Shown: positions 1-8,714 of the stretch, piece by piece
Layout: each line of letters begins with the position of its first letter
How positions within the stretch are numbered: position 1 is the first letter of the stretch
From: Alphaproteobacteria bacterium
GTDB lineage: Bacteria > Pseudomonadota > Alphaproteobacteria > Rhodobacterales > Rhodobacteraceae
Direction: 5' to 3'
Length of the DNA: 33,171 bases
Assembly: GCA_030425395.1 (NCBI GenBank)
Contig: JAUIAS010000034.1
Span: forward strand, 1-33,171
Notes under the pieces: model-generated
Seen by the model: only the letters and a program-made list of their open reading frames with translations
Told to the model about the DNA's origin: nothing
Database searches by the model: none
Position numbers and translations under genes: made by a program

Positions 1-77
1 CGTGGGACGGGCGCAGCGTGGTTGCGATGTGCGACGCCCTGCCTGAGCGGGAAATCGCGTCTGTTCGTCCGCTGTAG
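1..77 (+). CDS. folK: C-terminal end of a probable FolK (HPPK), partial
   Basis: Only the last 24 codons are in the window. They read in frame 3 from base 3 and end at the TAG at 75-77. The tail reads WDGRSVVAMCDALP, then EREIASVRPL. It resembles the FolK C-terminus (a 'HP..G+.V..M..ALP' pattern), and folK just upstream of rpoZ is a common order in Rhodobacterales. FolK (2-amino-4-hydroxy-6-hydroxymethyldihydropteridine diphosphokinase) makes a folate precursor. The identification rests on a short tail plus gene order, so it is tentative. The other two forward frames give less protein-like text. Confidence 0.45.
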   Translation, partial: WDGRSVVAMCDALPEREIASVRPL

Positions 78-100
78 CGCCGCACCAGCGGATTCCGCGC

Positions 101-129
101 TTGTCAAGGCCGGGAAACATCATTACATG
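101..129 (+). promoter_or_regulatory. Possible sigma-70-type promoter of rpoZ-rsh
   Basis: TTGTCA (101-106) is followed after 17 bp by TACATG (124-129). The -35 element is good and the -10 is weak (3 of 6 consensus bases). It lies 40 bp before the rpoZ start codon, in the gap after the probable folK stop. The rpoZ ribosome binding site is GGAG at about 157-160, eight bases before ATG 169. Confidence 0.3.
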
Positions 130-168
130 AGCCACTCTGGACCAGAATAGACATTTGGAGCATATCCC

Positions 169-522
169 ATGGCCCGCGTGACGGTAGAAGATTGCGTTGA
201 CAAGGTTCCCAACCGCTTTGAGTTGGTAATGCTGGCGGCGCACCGCGCCCGTGAGATCGCTTCGGGTGCCGCGCTGACCGTGGATCGCGACAACGACAAG
301 AACCCCGTTGTCAGCCTGCGCGAGATTGCCGACGAAACCCAGGGCGCCGACGAACTGCGCGAGCGTCTGATCGAAAGCAACCAGAACCAGATCGAGGTGG
401 ACGAACCCGAAGAAGACAGCATGGCGCTGTTGATGGGTGCCGAGCCTGATCAGCCCGCCGATGACGACATGTCGGAAGAAAAACTGCTTCGCGCGCTGAT
501 GGAGGCGCAAGGGCAGGGCTAA
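169..522 (+). CDS. rpoZ: RNA polymerase omega subunit
   Basis: This is the small omega subunit, which helps assemble and stabilise the beta' subunit of RNA polymerase and forms part of one ppGpp-binding site in proteobacteria. The 117-residue product starts [20 protein letters not shown] and continues with [13 protein letters not shown], the conserved omega core that contacts beta'. Its C-terminal half is acidic, as usual in alphaproteobacteria. The ATG at 169 has a GGAG ribosome binding site eight bases upstream. The gene lies 31 bp before the rsh (ppGpp synthetase/hydrolase) gene, a conserved pairing that places a ppGpp target next to the enzyme that makes ppGpp. Confidence 0.97.
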   Translation: MARVTVEDCVDKVPNRFELVMLAAHRAREIASGAALTVDRDNDKNPVVSLREIADETQGADELRERLIESNQNQIEVDEPEEDSMALLMGAEPDQPADDDMSEEKLLRALMEAQGQG

Positions 523-553
523 GCCTCGCACTTAGGCACGGATACGGACCAGA

Positions 554-2686
554 ATGATTGCCTGCGAAGATCTGATTGCGCTGGTCCGCAACTACAACCC
601 CAAGACCAATGTCGCCCGTCTGACCGAGGCCTATGAATTCGGCTTTGCGATGCATGACGGGCAACTGCGGCATTCGGGCGAACCCTATTTTTCGCATCCG
701 GTTGCCGTTGCCGCCATCCTGACAGAACAGCATCTGGACGACGCGACGCTGATCACGGCGCTTTTGCATGACACCATCGAGGACACCAAGGCGTCCTACG
801 GCGAGGTCGCAGAGCGATTCGGCGAAGAGGTCGCGATGCTGGTGGATGGGGTCACCAAGCTGACCAATCTGCAATTGTCGAGCCGCGAGACCAAGCAGGC
901 CGAAAACTTCCGCAAGCTGTTCATGGCCATGTCCAAGGATCTTCGGGTGATCTTGGTCAAACTGGCGGACCGTCTGCACAACATGCGCACGATCAAGGCG
1001 ATGCGCCCTGACAAGCAGCTTCAGAAAGCGCGCGAGACGATGGATATCTATGCCCCGCTGGCCGGGCGCATGGGTATGCAGTGGATGCGCGAAGAACTGG
1101 AAGACCTGGCCTTTCGCGTGCTCAACCCCGAAGGCAGGCAATCCATCATTCGCCGGTTCATAACGCTGCAAAAGGAAACGGGCGATGTGATCCACCGCAT
1201 CACCGGGGACATGCGGACCGAACTGGAAAAGGCAAAGATCGACGCGCAGGTGTTCGGACGGGCCAAGAAACCCTATTCGATCTGGCGCAAGATGCAGCAA
1301 AAGGAACAAGGGTTTTCCCGTCTGTCCGATATCTACGGATTTCGGATCATCACCGGGTCCGAAGCCGATTGTTATGCCGCGCTGGGCGTGATCCACCAAC
1401 GCTGGCGCGCAGTGCCGGGGCGGTTCAAGGATTACATCAGTCAGCCCAAGTCCAACGGATACCGATCGATTCATACGACGGTTTCGGGGCGCGATGGCAA
1501 GCGGGTAGAGGTGCAGATTCGCACGCAGGCGATGCATGATGTGGCCGAAACAGGGGTCGCGGCGCATTGGTCCTATCGGGATGGCGTGCGCACACAGAAC
1601 CCGTTTGCAGTTGATCCAGCGCGCTGGATTTCCAGCCTCACGGAACAGTTCGATGGCGAAGACGACCACGACGAGTTTCTCGAGGCGGTCAAGCTCGAGA
1701 TGTATTCCGATCAGGTCTTTTGCTTTACCCCCAAAGGCGACGTGGTGAAATTGCCGCGCGGGGCGACACCGATCGACTTTGCCTATGCCATTCACACGCG
1801 GATCGGGTCTGCCTGTGTCGGGGCCAAGATTGATGGCATTCGTGTGCCGCTCTGGACCCGGATCAAGAACGGCCAGTCCGTAGAAGTGATCACCGCCGAA
1901 GGCCAGACGCCACAGGTCAGCTGGCTTGAGATCGCGACCACGGGCAAGGCGCGCACCGCGATCCGCCGCGCCCTGCGCGAGGTGGACCGCGAACGCTTTA
2001 TCAAGCTGGGGCATGAACTGGCGCGGTCGGCATTTGAACATGTCGGGCGCAAGGCAACCGACAAGGTTCTGGATACGGCGGCCAAACATCTGTTGTTGCC
2101 CGACCGCAATGCCCTTTTGGCCAGATTGGGCAGTGCCGAGCTGACCGGTCATGACGTGGTGCAGGCAATATACCCCGATCTGGCGCGGGACGACGGCGAT
2201 GCGATCTCACCGCGCCGCGCGGTTATCGGGCTTGAACCGGGTCAAAGCTTTGAACGCGGGCCATGCTGTCAGCCGCTGCCCGGCGAACGCATTGTCGGCA
2301 TTACGTTCCGAGGCAAGGGCGTGGTCGTCCACAGCATTGATTGCGAGCGGCTGGGCGAATACGAGGATCAGCCAAACCGGTGGGTCGATCTGCATTGGCA
2401 CAGCGGCACCCATCCCGCAGCCTATGCGGTGACGCTGGACCTGACCATCGGCAACGACTCTGGCGTACTGGGACGGATTTGCACATTGATCGGCGAAAAG
2501 AAGGCCAATATCAGCAATCTTGAATTCGTGGATCGTAAACCAGATTTCTACAGGTTGAAGATCGATGTCGAATTGCGCGATGTTGAACAGCTTCATTCGC
2601 TGATGCTGGCCATGGAGGCGGAAAGCGACGTTGCCGCGATAGATCGCATGAGAGACAAGACCCGGTTTATCGCCGGATCGTCATAA
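554..2686 (+). CDS. rsh: Bifunctional (p)ppGpp synthetase/hydrolase (RSH)
   Basis: This RelA/SpoT homologue makes and breaks the stringent-response alarmone (p)ppGpp in the cytoplasm. The domains of the 710-residue protein are in the standard order. An HD hydrolase comes first, with H48 and the H72-D73 pair in LLHDTIEDT. The synthetase domain covers about 235-345, with RAKKPYSIWRKM, DIYGFRII and NGYRSIHTTV. A TGS domain lies at about 387-448 and an ACT domain at about 630-705 (NDSGVLGRICTLIGEKKANI). The synthetase carries RFKD at 290-293, the RxKD form typical of bifunctional enzymes rather than the ExDD form of synthetase-only RelA. Alphaproteobacteria usually have one such enzyme, often annotated relA or spoT. 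It follows rpoZ by 31 bp and probably shares its transcript. The ribosome binding site is weak. Confidence 0.96.
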   Translation: MIACEDLIALVRNYNPKTNVARLTEAYEFGFAMHDGQLRHSGEPYFSHPVAVAAILTEQHLDDATLITALLHDTIEDTKASYGEVAERFGEEVAMLVDGVTKLTNLQLSSRETKQAENFRKLFMAMSKDLRVILVKLADRLHNMRTIKAMRPDKQLQKARETMDIYAPLAGRMGMQWMREELEDLAFRVLNPEGRQSIIRRFITLQKETGDVIHRITGDMRTELEKAKIDAQVFGRAKKPYSIWRKMQQKEQGFSRLSDIYGFRIITGSEADCYAALGVIHQRWRAVPGRFKDYISQPKSNGYRSIHTTVSGRDGKRVEVQIRTQAMHDVAETGVAAHWSYRDGVRTQNPFAVDPARWISSLTEQFDGEDDHDEFLEAVKLEMYSDQVFCFTPKGDVVKLPRGATPIDFAYAIHTRIGSACVGAKIDGIRVPLWTRIKNGQSVEVITAEGQTPQVSWLEIATTGKARTAIRRALREVDRERFIKLGHELARSAFEHVGRKATDKVLDTAAKHLLLPDRNALLARLGSAELTGHDVVQAIYPDLARDDGDAISPRRAVIGLEPGQSFERGPCCQPLPGERIVGITFRGKGVVVHSIDCERLGEYEDQPNRWVDLHWHSGTHPAAYAVTLDLTIGNDSGVLGRICTLIGEKKANISNLEFVDRKPDFYRLKIDVELRDVEQLHSLMLAMEAESDVAAIDRMRDKTRFIAGSS

Positions 2687-2715
2687 CGGAACACGGACGA
2701 CACGAAGGGCAACAG

Positions 2716-3372
2716 GTGGTATTCAAGCGACGGGATCGCCGGTCAATCTTGCGCGTCATCGTGGATTTCTTGTATCCGCGCGGCGGCTGGACCCGTGCCT
2801 TTCACTATGTCAAACACCGGGTGCGCCGCCTGCCCGACAGCCCGGAACGCATCGCGCGGGGCATATGGGCGGGGGTCTTTACCACCTTCACCCCGTTTTA
2901 TGGTCTTCATTTCATCGTGGCGCTGATGATCGCGCGGGTGATGCAGGGAAATTACCTTGCCTCGCTGATGGCGACGTTCTTTGGCAATCCTTTGACATAT
3001 GTGCCGATCGGGGTTGTTTCGCTCAAGACCGGGCACTTTCTGTTGGGAACAGAGTTCGAAGACCACCACCACCGGTCCTTTGCGGGCAAGTTCATTGATG
3101 CAGGTGACGCGCTCAAGGATAACTTCTGCGCGCTGTTCACCGGTAGCGAGATGGATTGGCACGGGTTGCGCATCTTTTTCGACGAGGTGTTCTATCCCTA
3201 CATGGTCGGCGGGGTGATCCCCGGCATCGTAACCGCGACAATCTGCTATTATCTCTCTGTGCCGATCCTCAAGGCCTATCAGAAACGCCGCAAGGGCGTG
3301 ATCAAGGCCAAGCTTGAGGCGCTCAAGAAAAAAGCGGCAGCCAAGGCTGACGCGGCGCGCAAAGCAGACTAG
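2716..3372 (+). CDS. DUF2062 domain membrane protein
   Basis: A 218-residue protein of the DUF2062 family, function unknown. It has a basic N-terminus (FKRRDRRS), then the family core ([20 protein letters not shown], followed by a hydrophobic stretch and [12 protein letters not shown]). A second membrane segment lies near residues 160-190 ([20 protein letters not shown]). The tail is Lys/Ala-rich and charged. The start is GTG at 2716, 29 bp after the rsh stop. Its position between rsh and pdxJ suggests it belongs to the same operon but does not indicate a role. Family membership is fairly sure. Confidence 0.85.
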   Translation: MVFKRRDRRSILRVIVDFLYPRGGWTRAFHYVKHRVRRLPDSPERIARGIWAGVFTTFTPFYGLHFIVALMIARVMQGNYLASLMATFFGNPLTYVPIGVVSLKTGHFLLGTEFEDHHHRSFAGKFIDAGDALKDNFCALFTGSEMDWHGLRIFFDEVFYPYMVGGVIPGIVTATICYYLSVPILKAYQKRRKGVIKAKLEALKKKAAAKADAARKAD

Positions 3373-3407
3373 GTCTTGGGCACGGCCAACCGCTCAGGAG
3401 ATTCGCC

Positions 3408-4157
3408 ATGTCAGCATCCGCCAAACTGCGCCTTGGGGTGAACATCGACCACGTCGCGACCGTGCGGAACGCACGCGGCGGCGACACACCTGATCCGCTT
3501 CGGGCCGCCAAATTGGCCGAAGAGGCGGGTGCCGACGGGATCACCGCGCATCTGCGCGAGGATCGTCGCCACATTTCGGATTCTGATATCGAACGACTGA
3601 TGGAGACGCTGACGGTCCCTCTCAACTTTGAGATGGCCGCCACTCAGGAGATGCAGGACATCGCCCTGCGTCATAAGCCGCACGCGGTCTGCATCGTTCC
3701 CGAAAAGCGCGAGGAACGCACCACCGAAGGCGGGCTCGAAGTCGCGCGCGAGGAAAACAGGCTGGCCCATTTCATTGCGCCGCTGCGTGACGCGGGGTGC
3801 CGTGTGTCGATCTTTATCGCGGCCGATATCCGGCAGATCGACGCCGCGCACCGGATCGGTGCGCAGGTGATCGAATTGCATTCAGGGGCCTATTGTGACG
3901 CCCATCACGAGGGCCGTTTTGAGGATCGCGACCGCGAACTCGAAGCAATGCGTGCTATGTCGGCCCATGCCCATTCGCTTGGGCTTGAGGTGCATGTGGG
4001 TCATGGGCTGACCTATGAAACCGTCCAGCCGGTTGCCGCCTTCCCGGAGGTTCGCGAGCTCAACATCGGGCATTTTCTGATCGGTGAAGCCATCTTTCGT
4101 GGGATCGGGCCCGCGATTGCCGAAATGCGCCGTCTCATGGATGAGGCGCGGGGATGA
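3408..4157 (+). CDS. pdxJ: Pyridoxine 5'-phosphate synthase
   Basis: PdxJ condenses 1-deoxy-D-xylulose 5-phosphate with 1-amino-acetone 3-phosphate to give pyridoxine 5'-phosphate, in the DXP-dependent vitamin B6 route. The 249-residue protein has the hallmark start [19 protein letters not shown] and the barrel motifs [39 protein letters not shown] and [12 protein letters not shown] near the C-terminus. The length matches the family. The start ATG has a clear AGGAG ribosome binding site. The stop overlaps the acpS start as ATGA (4154-4157), so the two are probably translationally coupled; pdxJ-acpS is a conserved proteobacterial pair. Confidence 0.97.
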   Translation: MSASAKLRLGVNIDHVATVRNARGGDTPDPLRAAKLAEEAGADGITAHLREDRRHISDSDIERLMETLTVPLNFEMAATQEMQDIALRHKPHAVCIVPEKREERTTEGGLEVAREENRLAHFIAPLRDAGCRVSIFIAADIRQIDAAHRIGAQVIELHSGAYCDAHHEGRFEDRDRELEAMRAMSAHAHSLGLEVHVGHGLTYETVQPVAAFPEVRELNIGHFLIGEAIFRGIGPAIAEMRRLMDEARG

Positions 4158-4606
4158 TCCTTGGGATTGGCACCGACCTTGCCAATATTGACCGCATTCA
4201 GGGCACGCTGGACCGTTTCGGCGACCGGTTTCGCAACCGGGTTTTTACCGAAGTTGAACAGCGCAAGGCCGAACGGCGCAAGGATGTGGCGGGCACCTAT
4301 GCCAAGCGATGGGCCGCCAAGGAGGCCTGCTCCAAGGCGCTGGGCACCGGTTTGCGCATGGGTATTGCCTGGAAAGACATGGCCGTCAGCAATCTGCGGA
4401 CCGGCCAGCCGGTGATGGCGGTCACCGGTTGGGCCGCCGCGCGCCTGCAAGAGATGACCCCAGAAGGCCACGAGGCGATAATCCACGTTACCCTGACCGA
4501 CGATCACCCATGGGCGCAGGCCTTTGTCGTCATCGAGGCCGTGCCCATCGCGGCATCGGCGCGCGGGTCGGGCGACACCGGCGAACAGCCGCCAACCGCG
4601 CCTTGA
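4154..4606 (+). CDS. acpS: Holo-[acyl-carrier-protein] synthase
   Basis: AcpS transfers 4'-phosphopantetheine from CoA to apo-ACP, which activates fatty-acid synthesis. The N-terminus has the metal-binding motif [12 protein letters not shown], and the second signature, [18 protein letters not shown], lies at about 48-65. At 150 residues it is slightly longer than most AcpS proteins because of a low-complexity C-terminal tail ([16 protein letters not shown]). It overlaps pdxJ by four bases and precedes lepB and rnc. Confidence 0.94.
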   Translation: MILGIGTDLANIDRIQGTLDRFGDRFRNRVFTEVEQRKAERRKDVAGTYAKRWAAKEACSKALGTGLRMGIAWKDMAVSNLRTGQPVMAVTGWAAARLQEMTPEGHEAIIHVTLTDDHPWAQAFVVIEAVPIAASARGSGDTGEQPPTAP

Positions 4607-4679
4607 CTTACCGCGCGCCCACACGCATGTAGCGGCGGATTATTCCCACCCTGATCCTATCCAGCAAACGGAGAGCCGC

Positions 4680-5519
4680 ATGGCCGCCCCGGCAAAGAAA
4701 CAAAATCCGATTGTCGAAACCATCAAGACGATCGTTTACGCGCTGCTGATTGCCGGTGTGTTCCGCACCTTGTTCTTTCAACCGTTCTGGATTCCGTCAG
4801 GGTCGATGAAGGAAACCCTGCTGATCGGGGATTTCCTGTTCGTGAACAAGATGGCCTATGGCTATTCCTATGCGTCGTGTCCAAGCATCAAGATCCCTGC
4901 CGTGGGCCTTGATATCGACGCCGAGGATCTCTGCGGTGTGCTGGACGGTGCCAACACGCGGATTTGGGGGGCCGAGCCGGAACGTGGCGATGTGGTGGTA
5001 TTCCGGCATCCCAGAACGGGCCGCGACTTCATCAAGCGGGTGATTGGCCTGCCCGGTGACCGTGTGCAGATGAAGGACAGCCGTCTTTACATCAACGACG
5101 AATTGGTCGGATTGGTTCCCGCCGGTGAGTTCCAGGAACGCAAAGACCCGCAAGGCCCGGAGCGGGTGTTGCCCAAATGCGAAAACGCCCCTGTGGGCCG
5201 TGGCGGTATCTGCACCAAGTCGCGGTTCATTGAAACCCTTCCGGGGGGGCGCAAACACACCGTTCTCAATATCGGGTTCCGCGTGGATGTGGATCAGACC
5301 GGTGTGTTCACCGTGTCCGAGGGGCATTATTTCTTTATGGGAGACAACCGGGACAATTCGACCGACAGCCGTGTGCCGCAGATCACCGGCGGCGTTGGTG
5401 AAGTTCCGTTTGAAAACCTTGTCGGGCGGGCTGATCGCATCCTGTTCTCTGCCGGGGGATCATCGCTGTTCTTCTTCTGGGACTGGCGCGGTGATCGCTT
5501 TTTCAAGGCGATCGAATAG
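4680..5519 (+). CDS. lepB: Signal peptidase I
   Basis: LepB cleaves signal peptides of exported proteins at the outer face of the inner membrane. I start it at ATG 4680, which has a GGAG-containing ribosome binding site; an in-frame ORF continues upstream to 4524 over the acpS end but is not protein-like. The 279-residue protein has one N-terminal membrane segment (about 15-34), the nucleophile Ser42 in IPSGSM and the general base Lys119 in [13 protein letters not shown]. The C-terminal box is [15 protein letters not shown]. The periplasmic domain has four cysteines in two pairs (67/85 and 167/178), possibly disulfides. It precedes rnc by 14 bp, the conserved lepB-rnc order. Confidence 0.95.
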   Translation: MAAPAKKQNPIVETIKTIVYALLIAGVFRTLFFQPFWIPSGSMKETLLIGDFLFVNKMAYGYSYASCPSIKIPAVGLDIDAEDLCGVLDGANTRIWGAEPERGDVVVFRHPRTGRDFIKRVIGLPGDRVQMKDSRLYINDELVGLVPAGEFQERKDPQGPERVLPKCENAPVGRGGICTKSRFIETLPGGRKHTVLNIGFRVDVDQTGVFTVSEGHYFFMGDNRDNSTDSRVPQITGGVGEVPFENLVGRADRILFSAGGSSLFFFWDWRGDRFFKAIE

Positions 5520-5533
5520 TCCGGGCGCGCGCG

Positions 5534-6217
5534 ATGAAGCTGTCTGCGGATATCACGGAATTCGAGGGGCGGATCGGTCACAGGTTCGAAGACCCTGCAT
5601 TGCTCTTGCGTGCGCTGACTCATTCTTCGCGATCCTCGGCCAATCGTGGCGACAACCAGCGGCTTGAATTTCTGGGTGACCGGGTTCTTGGCCTTGTGAT
5701 GGCCGAAACGCTTCTGGCCGAAGACAAGGTGGCCCGCGAAGGGCAACTTGCGCCACGCTTCAATGCATTGGTGCGCAAGGAAGCTTGCGCTGACGTCGCC
5801 CGTGATGTTGATCTTGGCGCGGTGCTCAAGCTGGGCCGATCCGAAATGATTTCGGGCGGGCGACGCAAACAGGCCCTCTTGGGCGATGCGATGGAGGCGG
5901 TGATTGCGGCCGTCTATCTGGATGCGGGTATCGACGCGGCACGCGATATGATCCTGCGGCTGTGGGGCGACCGGATCGGCGCGGTCGAAGAAGACGCCCG
6001 CGACGCCAAGACAGCCTTGCAGGAATGGGCGCAGGCGCGGGCCATGACCCCGCCGAAATACGCCGAAGTGGGCCGGTCCGGCCCCGACCATGCACCGATT
6101 TTCGAGATCGAAGTGCGTCTGCAATCAGGTGAAACCGCCACCGCCAGCGCCGGGTCCAAGCGGCAGGCCGAACAGGCCGCAGCACAAGCGCTTCTGGAGC
6201 GGCTGGAACGGGAATAA
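5534..6217 (+). CDS. rnc: Ribonuclease III
   Basis: RNase III cuts double-stranded RNA, including rRNA precursors and sRNA-mRNA duplexes. The 227-residue protein has the nuclease signature [12 protein letters not shown] at 41-52, with metal ligands Glu45 and Asp49, and [14 protein letters not shown] with Asp117 and Glu120. A C-terminal double-stranded-RNA-binding domain spans about 150-225 ([19 protein letters not shown], ending in [18 protein letters not shown]). The usual NERLEFLGDS is [10 protein letters not shown] here, so the residue matching E. coli Glu38 is Gln. In many proteobacteria era follows directly; here a 671-bp gap and a transporter gene come between. Confidence 0.96.
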   Translation: MKLSADITEFEGRIGHRFEDPALLLRALTHSSRSSANRGDNQRLEFLGDRVLGLVMAETLLAEDKVAREGQLAPRFNALVRKEACADVARDVDLGAVLKLGRSEMISGGRRKQALLGDAMEAVIAAVYLDAGIDAARDMILRLWGDRIGAVEEDARDAKTALQEWAQARAMTPPKYAEVGRSGPDHAPIFEIEVRLQSGETATASAGSKRQAEQAAAQALLERLERE

Positions 6218-6490
6218 GCCGCCCGACGCTCTTGGCTCCAAAGCTGTTTCCCCGGTCTTTTTTGCAGGAAGAAGAATTCCAGCGAAACCCGGAAGGTGCC
6301 GAAAGAATCCTTGGATAGTTTGCGGCGTCATTGGATTGACGGCGTTGAATAAGATACTTTGATTGTTTTTTATCAAATGTTTACCAGTTTTTGGGCTTGG
6401 CGGCGCACCGTCGCCTGTTGGCTGATGCGCGGTTTTCAGCCGTGACCGTGCATTGGATGGACAGAACATAACAGGATCTTGCTGCAGAAG

Positions 6491-6640
6491 GTGCCCCGAA
6501 GAAAAAGAAGCCCTGCAAGGCCCCAAAGCTTGTCGTCATTGGCTCAACTAGCCGAGTCCCTGACGCTCATAGCGGTGGTGGCCATTTTGCTTTCCCGGCG
6601 ATTGCCACAGGGAATCCCTGATAGGACCCGGACAGGATGA
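6491..6640 (+). CDS. Possible small membrane protein (speculative)
   Basis: A 49-codon ORF starting at GTG 6491 (an in-frame TTG lies at 6479) and ending at TGA 6638-6640. The product would have a basic N-terminus (PRRKRSPARPQ), a short hydrophobic stretch of about 12 residues (LTLIAVVAILLS) and a basic tail. The ribosome binding site is poor: AGGA lies 14 bases before the GTG and two before the TTG. It could equally be an accidental ORF inside a non-coding RNA. Its position between a possible promoter and a clear terminator is the only reason to list it. Confidence 0.15.
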   Translation: MPRRKRSPARPQSLSSLAQLAESLTLIAVVAILLSRRLPQGIPDRTRTG

Positions 6641-6697
6641 ATGCGACGCGGTACAGTGTGCGGTAGTCCCCGCGAGCCGCTTCGCTATCATCCTTTG

Positions 6698-6741
6698 CGC
6701 CCCGCGACCACCTGTTCCTGCCGCGTCGCGGGGCGTTTTTT
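6698..6741 (+). terminator. Strong intrinsic terminator, orphan position
   Basis: An 11-bp perfect GC-rich stem, CGCCCCGCGAC (6698-6708) with GTCGCGGGGCG (6725-6735), and a 16-base loop are followed by six T's (6736-6741). The polarity is forward. It lies 480 bp after the rnc stop and 148 bp before the transporter start, so it more likely ends a separate short transcript than rnc itself. Confidence 0.8.
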
Positions 6742-6888
6742 CGGCCTTGGCGGGATCGCCCAAAAGGATTTGACGGGGTTCCTTGCCAAGACTCCAGACG
6801 CCGCGTGATTGGGTGCCTCCGATCCGGCTTGACCCGTCGCGTCGGGCGGAGGACAGTGCCGCTTCCCAAACCTGAGTGAAGCCGCATC

Positions 6889-7797
6889 ATGTCTGACAAT
6901 CTCCGAGGCAGTCTGTTCATGATTGTCGCCATGATCGGCTTTGGAATCGAGGACGCGTTCTTTAAGGCGGCCACAGCCACCGGCGGTGTGAGCGCCGGAA
7001 TGGGCACGGTGCAGTTCGGGGCCACCGCGATGGTGATCTATGCGATCTACGCGCGGGCGCGGGGTGTGCCGATCTGGACCTCGGCTTACCTGCGGCGCGG
7101 GCTTCTGGTGCGCACGGGGTTCGAGATCACGGGGCGGCTGTTCTTCGCGCTGTCGCTGGCCTATACGCCGCTGTCGACCACATCGGCCATTCTTCAGGCC
7201 GCGCCGCTTGTTGTGATGCTGGGGGCGGCGCTGGTGCTGGGAGAGCGCATCGGGGCACGCCGTTGGGCTGCGATGGCGGTGGGATTCGTCGGTGTGCTGA
7301 TGATCGTGCGTCCGTCGCCCGACGGGATCGAGGCGAACGCCATTCTGGCGCTGTTGGGCATGATCGGTTTTGCCGGGCGCGATCTGGCGACGCGGGCGGC
7401 TCCGGCGGCGGTCCATACCGCGCAACTGGGTGTGTTGGGCTTTGCCGTGGTCACGGCGGCGGGAGGCGTGATCCTGGCCTTTGAACCGGGCGCGCCACGC
7501 CTGCCCGAGAGCGGGGCTGCGATCCTGCTGATCGGCACGGCGCTGTGCGGGGTGGTTGGATATACCGCCATGACCTTTGCCATGCGCACCGGTGAGGTCG
7601 GCGTTGTGGCCCCGTTTCGTTATTTCCGGCTGATCGTTGCGCTGCTGCTGGCCTATACCGTATTCGGGGAACGCCCCGACATGATGACCCTTGCCGGGGC
7701 TGCGTTGATCGTTGCGGCGGGCATCTATTCACTGCTCAGGGATGGCAGGGCTGGCGCGGCGCGCCGTTCCGCGTTACACGCGCGCGATAAACCCTGA
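6889..7797 (+). CDS. EamA/DMT-family transporter
   Basis: A 302-residue polytopic membrane protein of the drug/metabolite transporter superfamily, with the two EamA repeats expected for ten membrane helices. The first repeat begins near LFMIVAMIGFGIEDAFFKAA and the second near ILALLGMIGFAGRDLATRA; the C-terminal repeat has the typical VAPFRYFRLIVALLLAY and FGERPDMMTLAGAALIVAAG. The substrate cannot be told; relatives export amino acids, amines or other small metabolites. It ends eight bases before era, so the two may be co-transcribed. A transporter between rnc and era is unusual compared with the classical rnc-era order. Confidence 0.88.
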   Translation: MSDNLRGSLFMIVAMIGFGIEDAFFKAATATGGVSAGMGTVQFGATAMVIYAIYARARGVPIWTSAYLRRGLLVRTGFEITGRLFFALSLAYTPLSTTSAILQAAPLVVMLGAALVLGERIGARRWAAMAVGFVGVLMIVRPSPDGIEANAILALLGMIGFAGRDLATRAAPAAVHTAQLGVLGFAVVTAAGGVILAFEPGAPRLPESGAAILLIGTALCGVVGYTAMTFAMRTGEVGVVAPFRYFRLIVALLLAYTVFGERPDMMTLAGAALIVAAGIYSLLRDGRAGAARRSALHARDKP

Positions 7798-7805
7798 GGA
7801 CCACC

Positions 7806-8714
7806 ATGACCACACGCGCCGGATTCGTTGCCCTGATCGGAGAGCCCAACGCGGGCAAGTCCACCCTGACCAACCGTATGGTCGGGGCCAAGGTGAGCAT
7901 TGTCACCCACAAGGTTCAGACCACGCGCGCCCGTATCCGCGGCGTTGCGATGGAGGGCGACAGCCAGCTTGTCTTTGTCGACACACCGGGTTTGTTCAAG
8001 CCGCGCCGCAGGCTCGATCGTGCCATGGTCGCCGCCGCATGGGGCGGGGCGGCGGATGCCGATGTTGTGGTCTTGCTGATCGAGGCCCATCGCGGGATCA
8101 CCGATGGTGTGGGCACCATCCTTGAAGGGTTGGAGCAGATCGGGCAAGGCCGCAAGGTCGCCCTTGCCATCAACAAGATCGACCGCGTGCAATCCGAAAC
8201 GCTCTTGGCGCTGACACAGGAGATGAACGCGCGTTACCCGTTTGTGGAAACCTTCATGATTTCAGCCGAAAAGGGACATGGGGTTGCCGCGCTGCGCGGT
8301 TGGCTGGCGGGTGTCGTGCCCGAGGGGCCGTGGCTTTATCCCGAAGATCAGATTGCCGATCTGCCCATGCGCATGATCGCCGCAGAGATGACCCGCGAAA
8401 AGCTGACCCTGCGTCTGCACCAGGAATTGCCGTATCAGTTGACTGTGGAAACCGAAAGCTGGAACGAACGCAAGGACGGCAGTGCCCGGATTGACCAGAT
8501 CGTTTATGTGATGCGGGACGGGCACAAGGGGATCGTTCTGGGCCATAAGGGCGAGACGATCAAATCCGTGGGCAAGGCCGCGCGCGAGGAACTGGAAGAG
8601 TTCCTTGGCCGCAAAGTGCATTTGTTCCTTCAGGTCAAGGTGCGCCCCAACTGGCTGGAAGAGGCCGAGCGTTATTCCGAAATGGGTCTGGATTTCAAAG
8701 ACGGAAACGCATGA
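7806..8714 (+). CDS. era: GTPase Era
   Basis: Era is an essential GTPase that binds the 3' end of 16S rRNA and assists 30S ribosome maturation. The 302-residue protein has G1 GEPNAGKST (12-20), the G2 region with the conserved TTRARIRG, G3 DTPG (58-61) and G4 NKID (122-125). A C-terminal KH RNA-binding domain follows (ARIDQIVYVMRDGHKGIVLG, HKGETIKSVGKAAREELEEF). The length is normal for the family. The stop overlaps the next start as ATGA at 8711-8714. Confidence 0.96.
   Translation: MTTRAGFVALIGEPNAGKSTLTNRMVGAKVSIVTHKVQTTRARIRGVAMEGDSQLVFVDTPGLFKPRRRLDRAMVAAAWGGAADADVVVLLIEAHRGITDGVGTILEGLEQIGQGRKVALAINKIDRVQSETLLALTQEMNARYPFVETFMISAEKGHGVAALRGWLAGVVPEGPWLYPEDQIADLPMRMIAAEMTREKLTLRLHQELPYQLTVETESWNERKDGSARIDQIVYVMRDGHKGIVLGHKGETIKSVGKAAREELEEFLGRKVHLFLQVKVRPNWLEEAERYSEMGLDFKDGNA

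Larger units (their letters stand above)
6218..6888. other. Intergenic gap between rnc and the EamA transporter
   Basis: This 671-bp stretch has no gene of usual length on either strand. It has an AT-richer segment around 6330-6390 with the inverted repeat TTTGAT-N8-ATCAAA (6358-6377), a weak promoter-like pair (TTGGAT at 6331, GATACT at 6353), a possible 49-codon ORF (6491-6640) and a strong intrinsic terminator (6698-6741). Together these suggest a short separate transcript, either a small RNA or a small-protein mRNA. From 6742 to 6888 I see no convincing promoter for the transporter gene. Confidence 0.5.

Noticed and set aside
311-2152. Long reverse-strand ORF (613 codons) opposite rsh
   Set aside because: Antisense shadow of a GC-rich gene with strong codon bias; no recognisable motif and opposite to an intact rsh.
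6218-6330. Terminator directly after rnc
   Set aside because: T-rich patches occur (CTTTTTTGCAGG), but no stem precedes them.
6331-6741. Known structural RNA (6S, SRP, tmRNA or RNase P RNA)
   Set aside because: None of the conserved sequence blocks I know for those RNAs is present.
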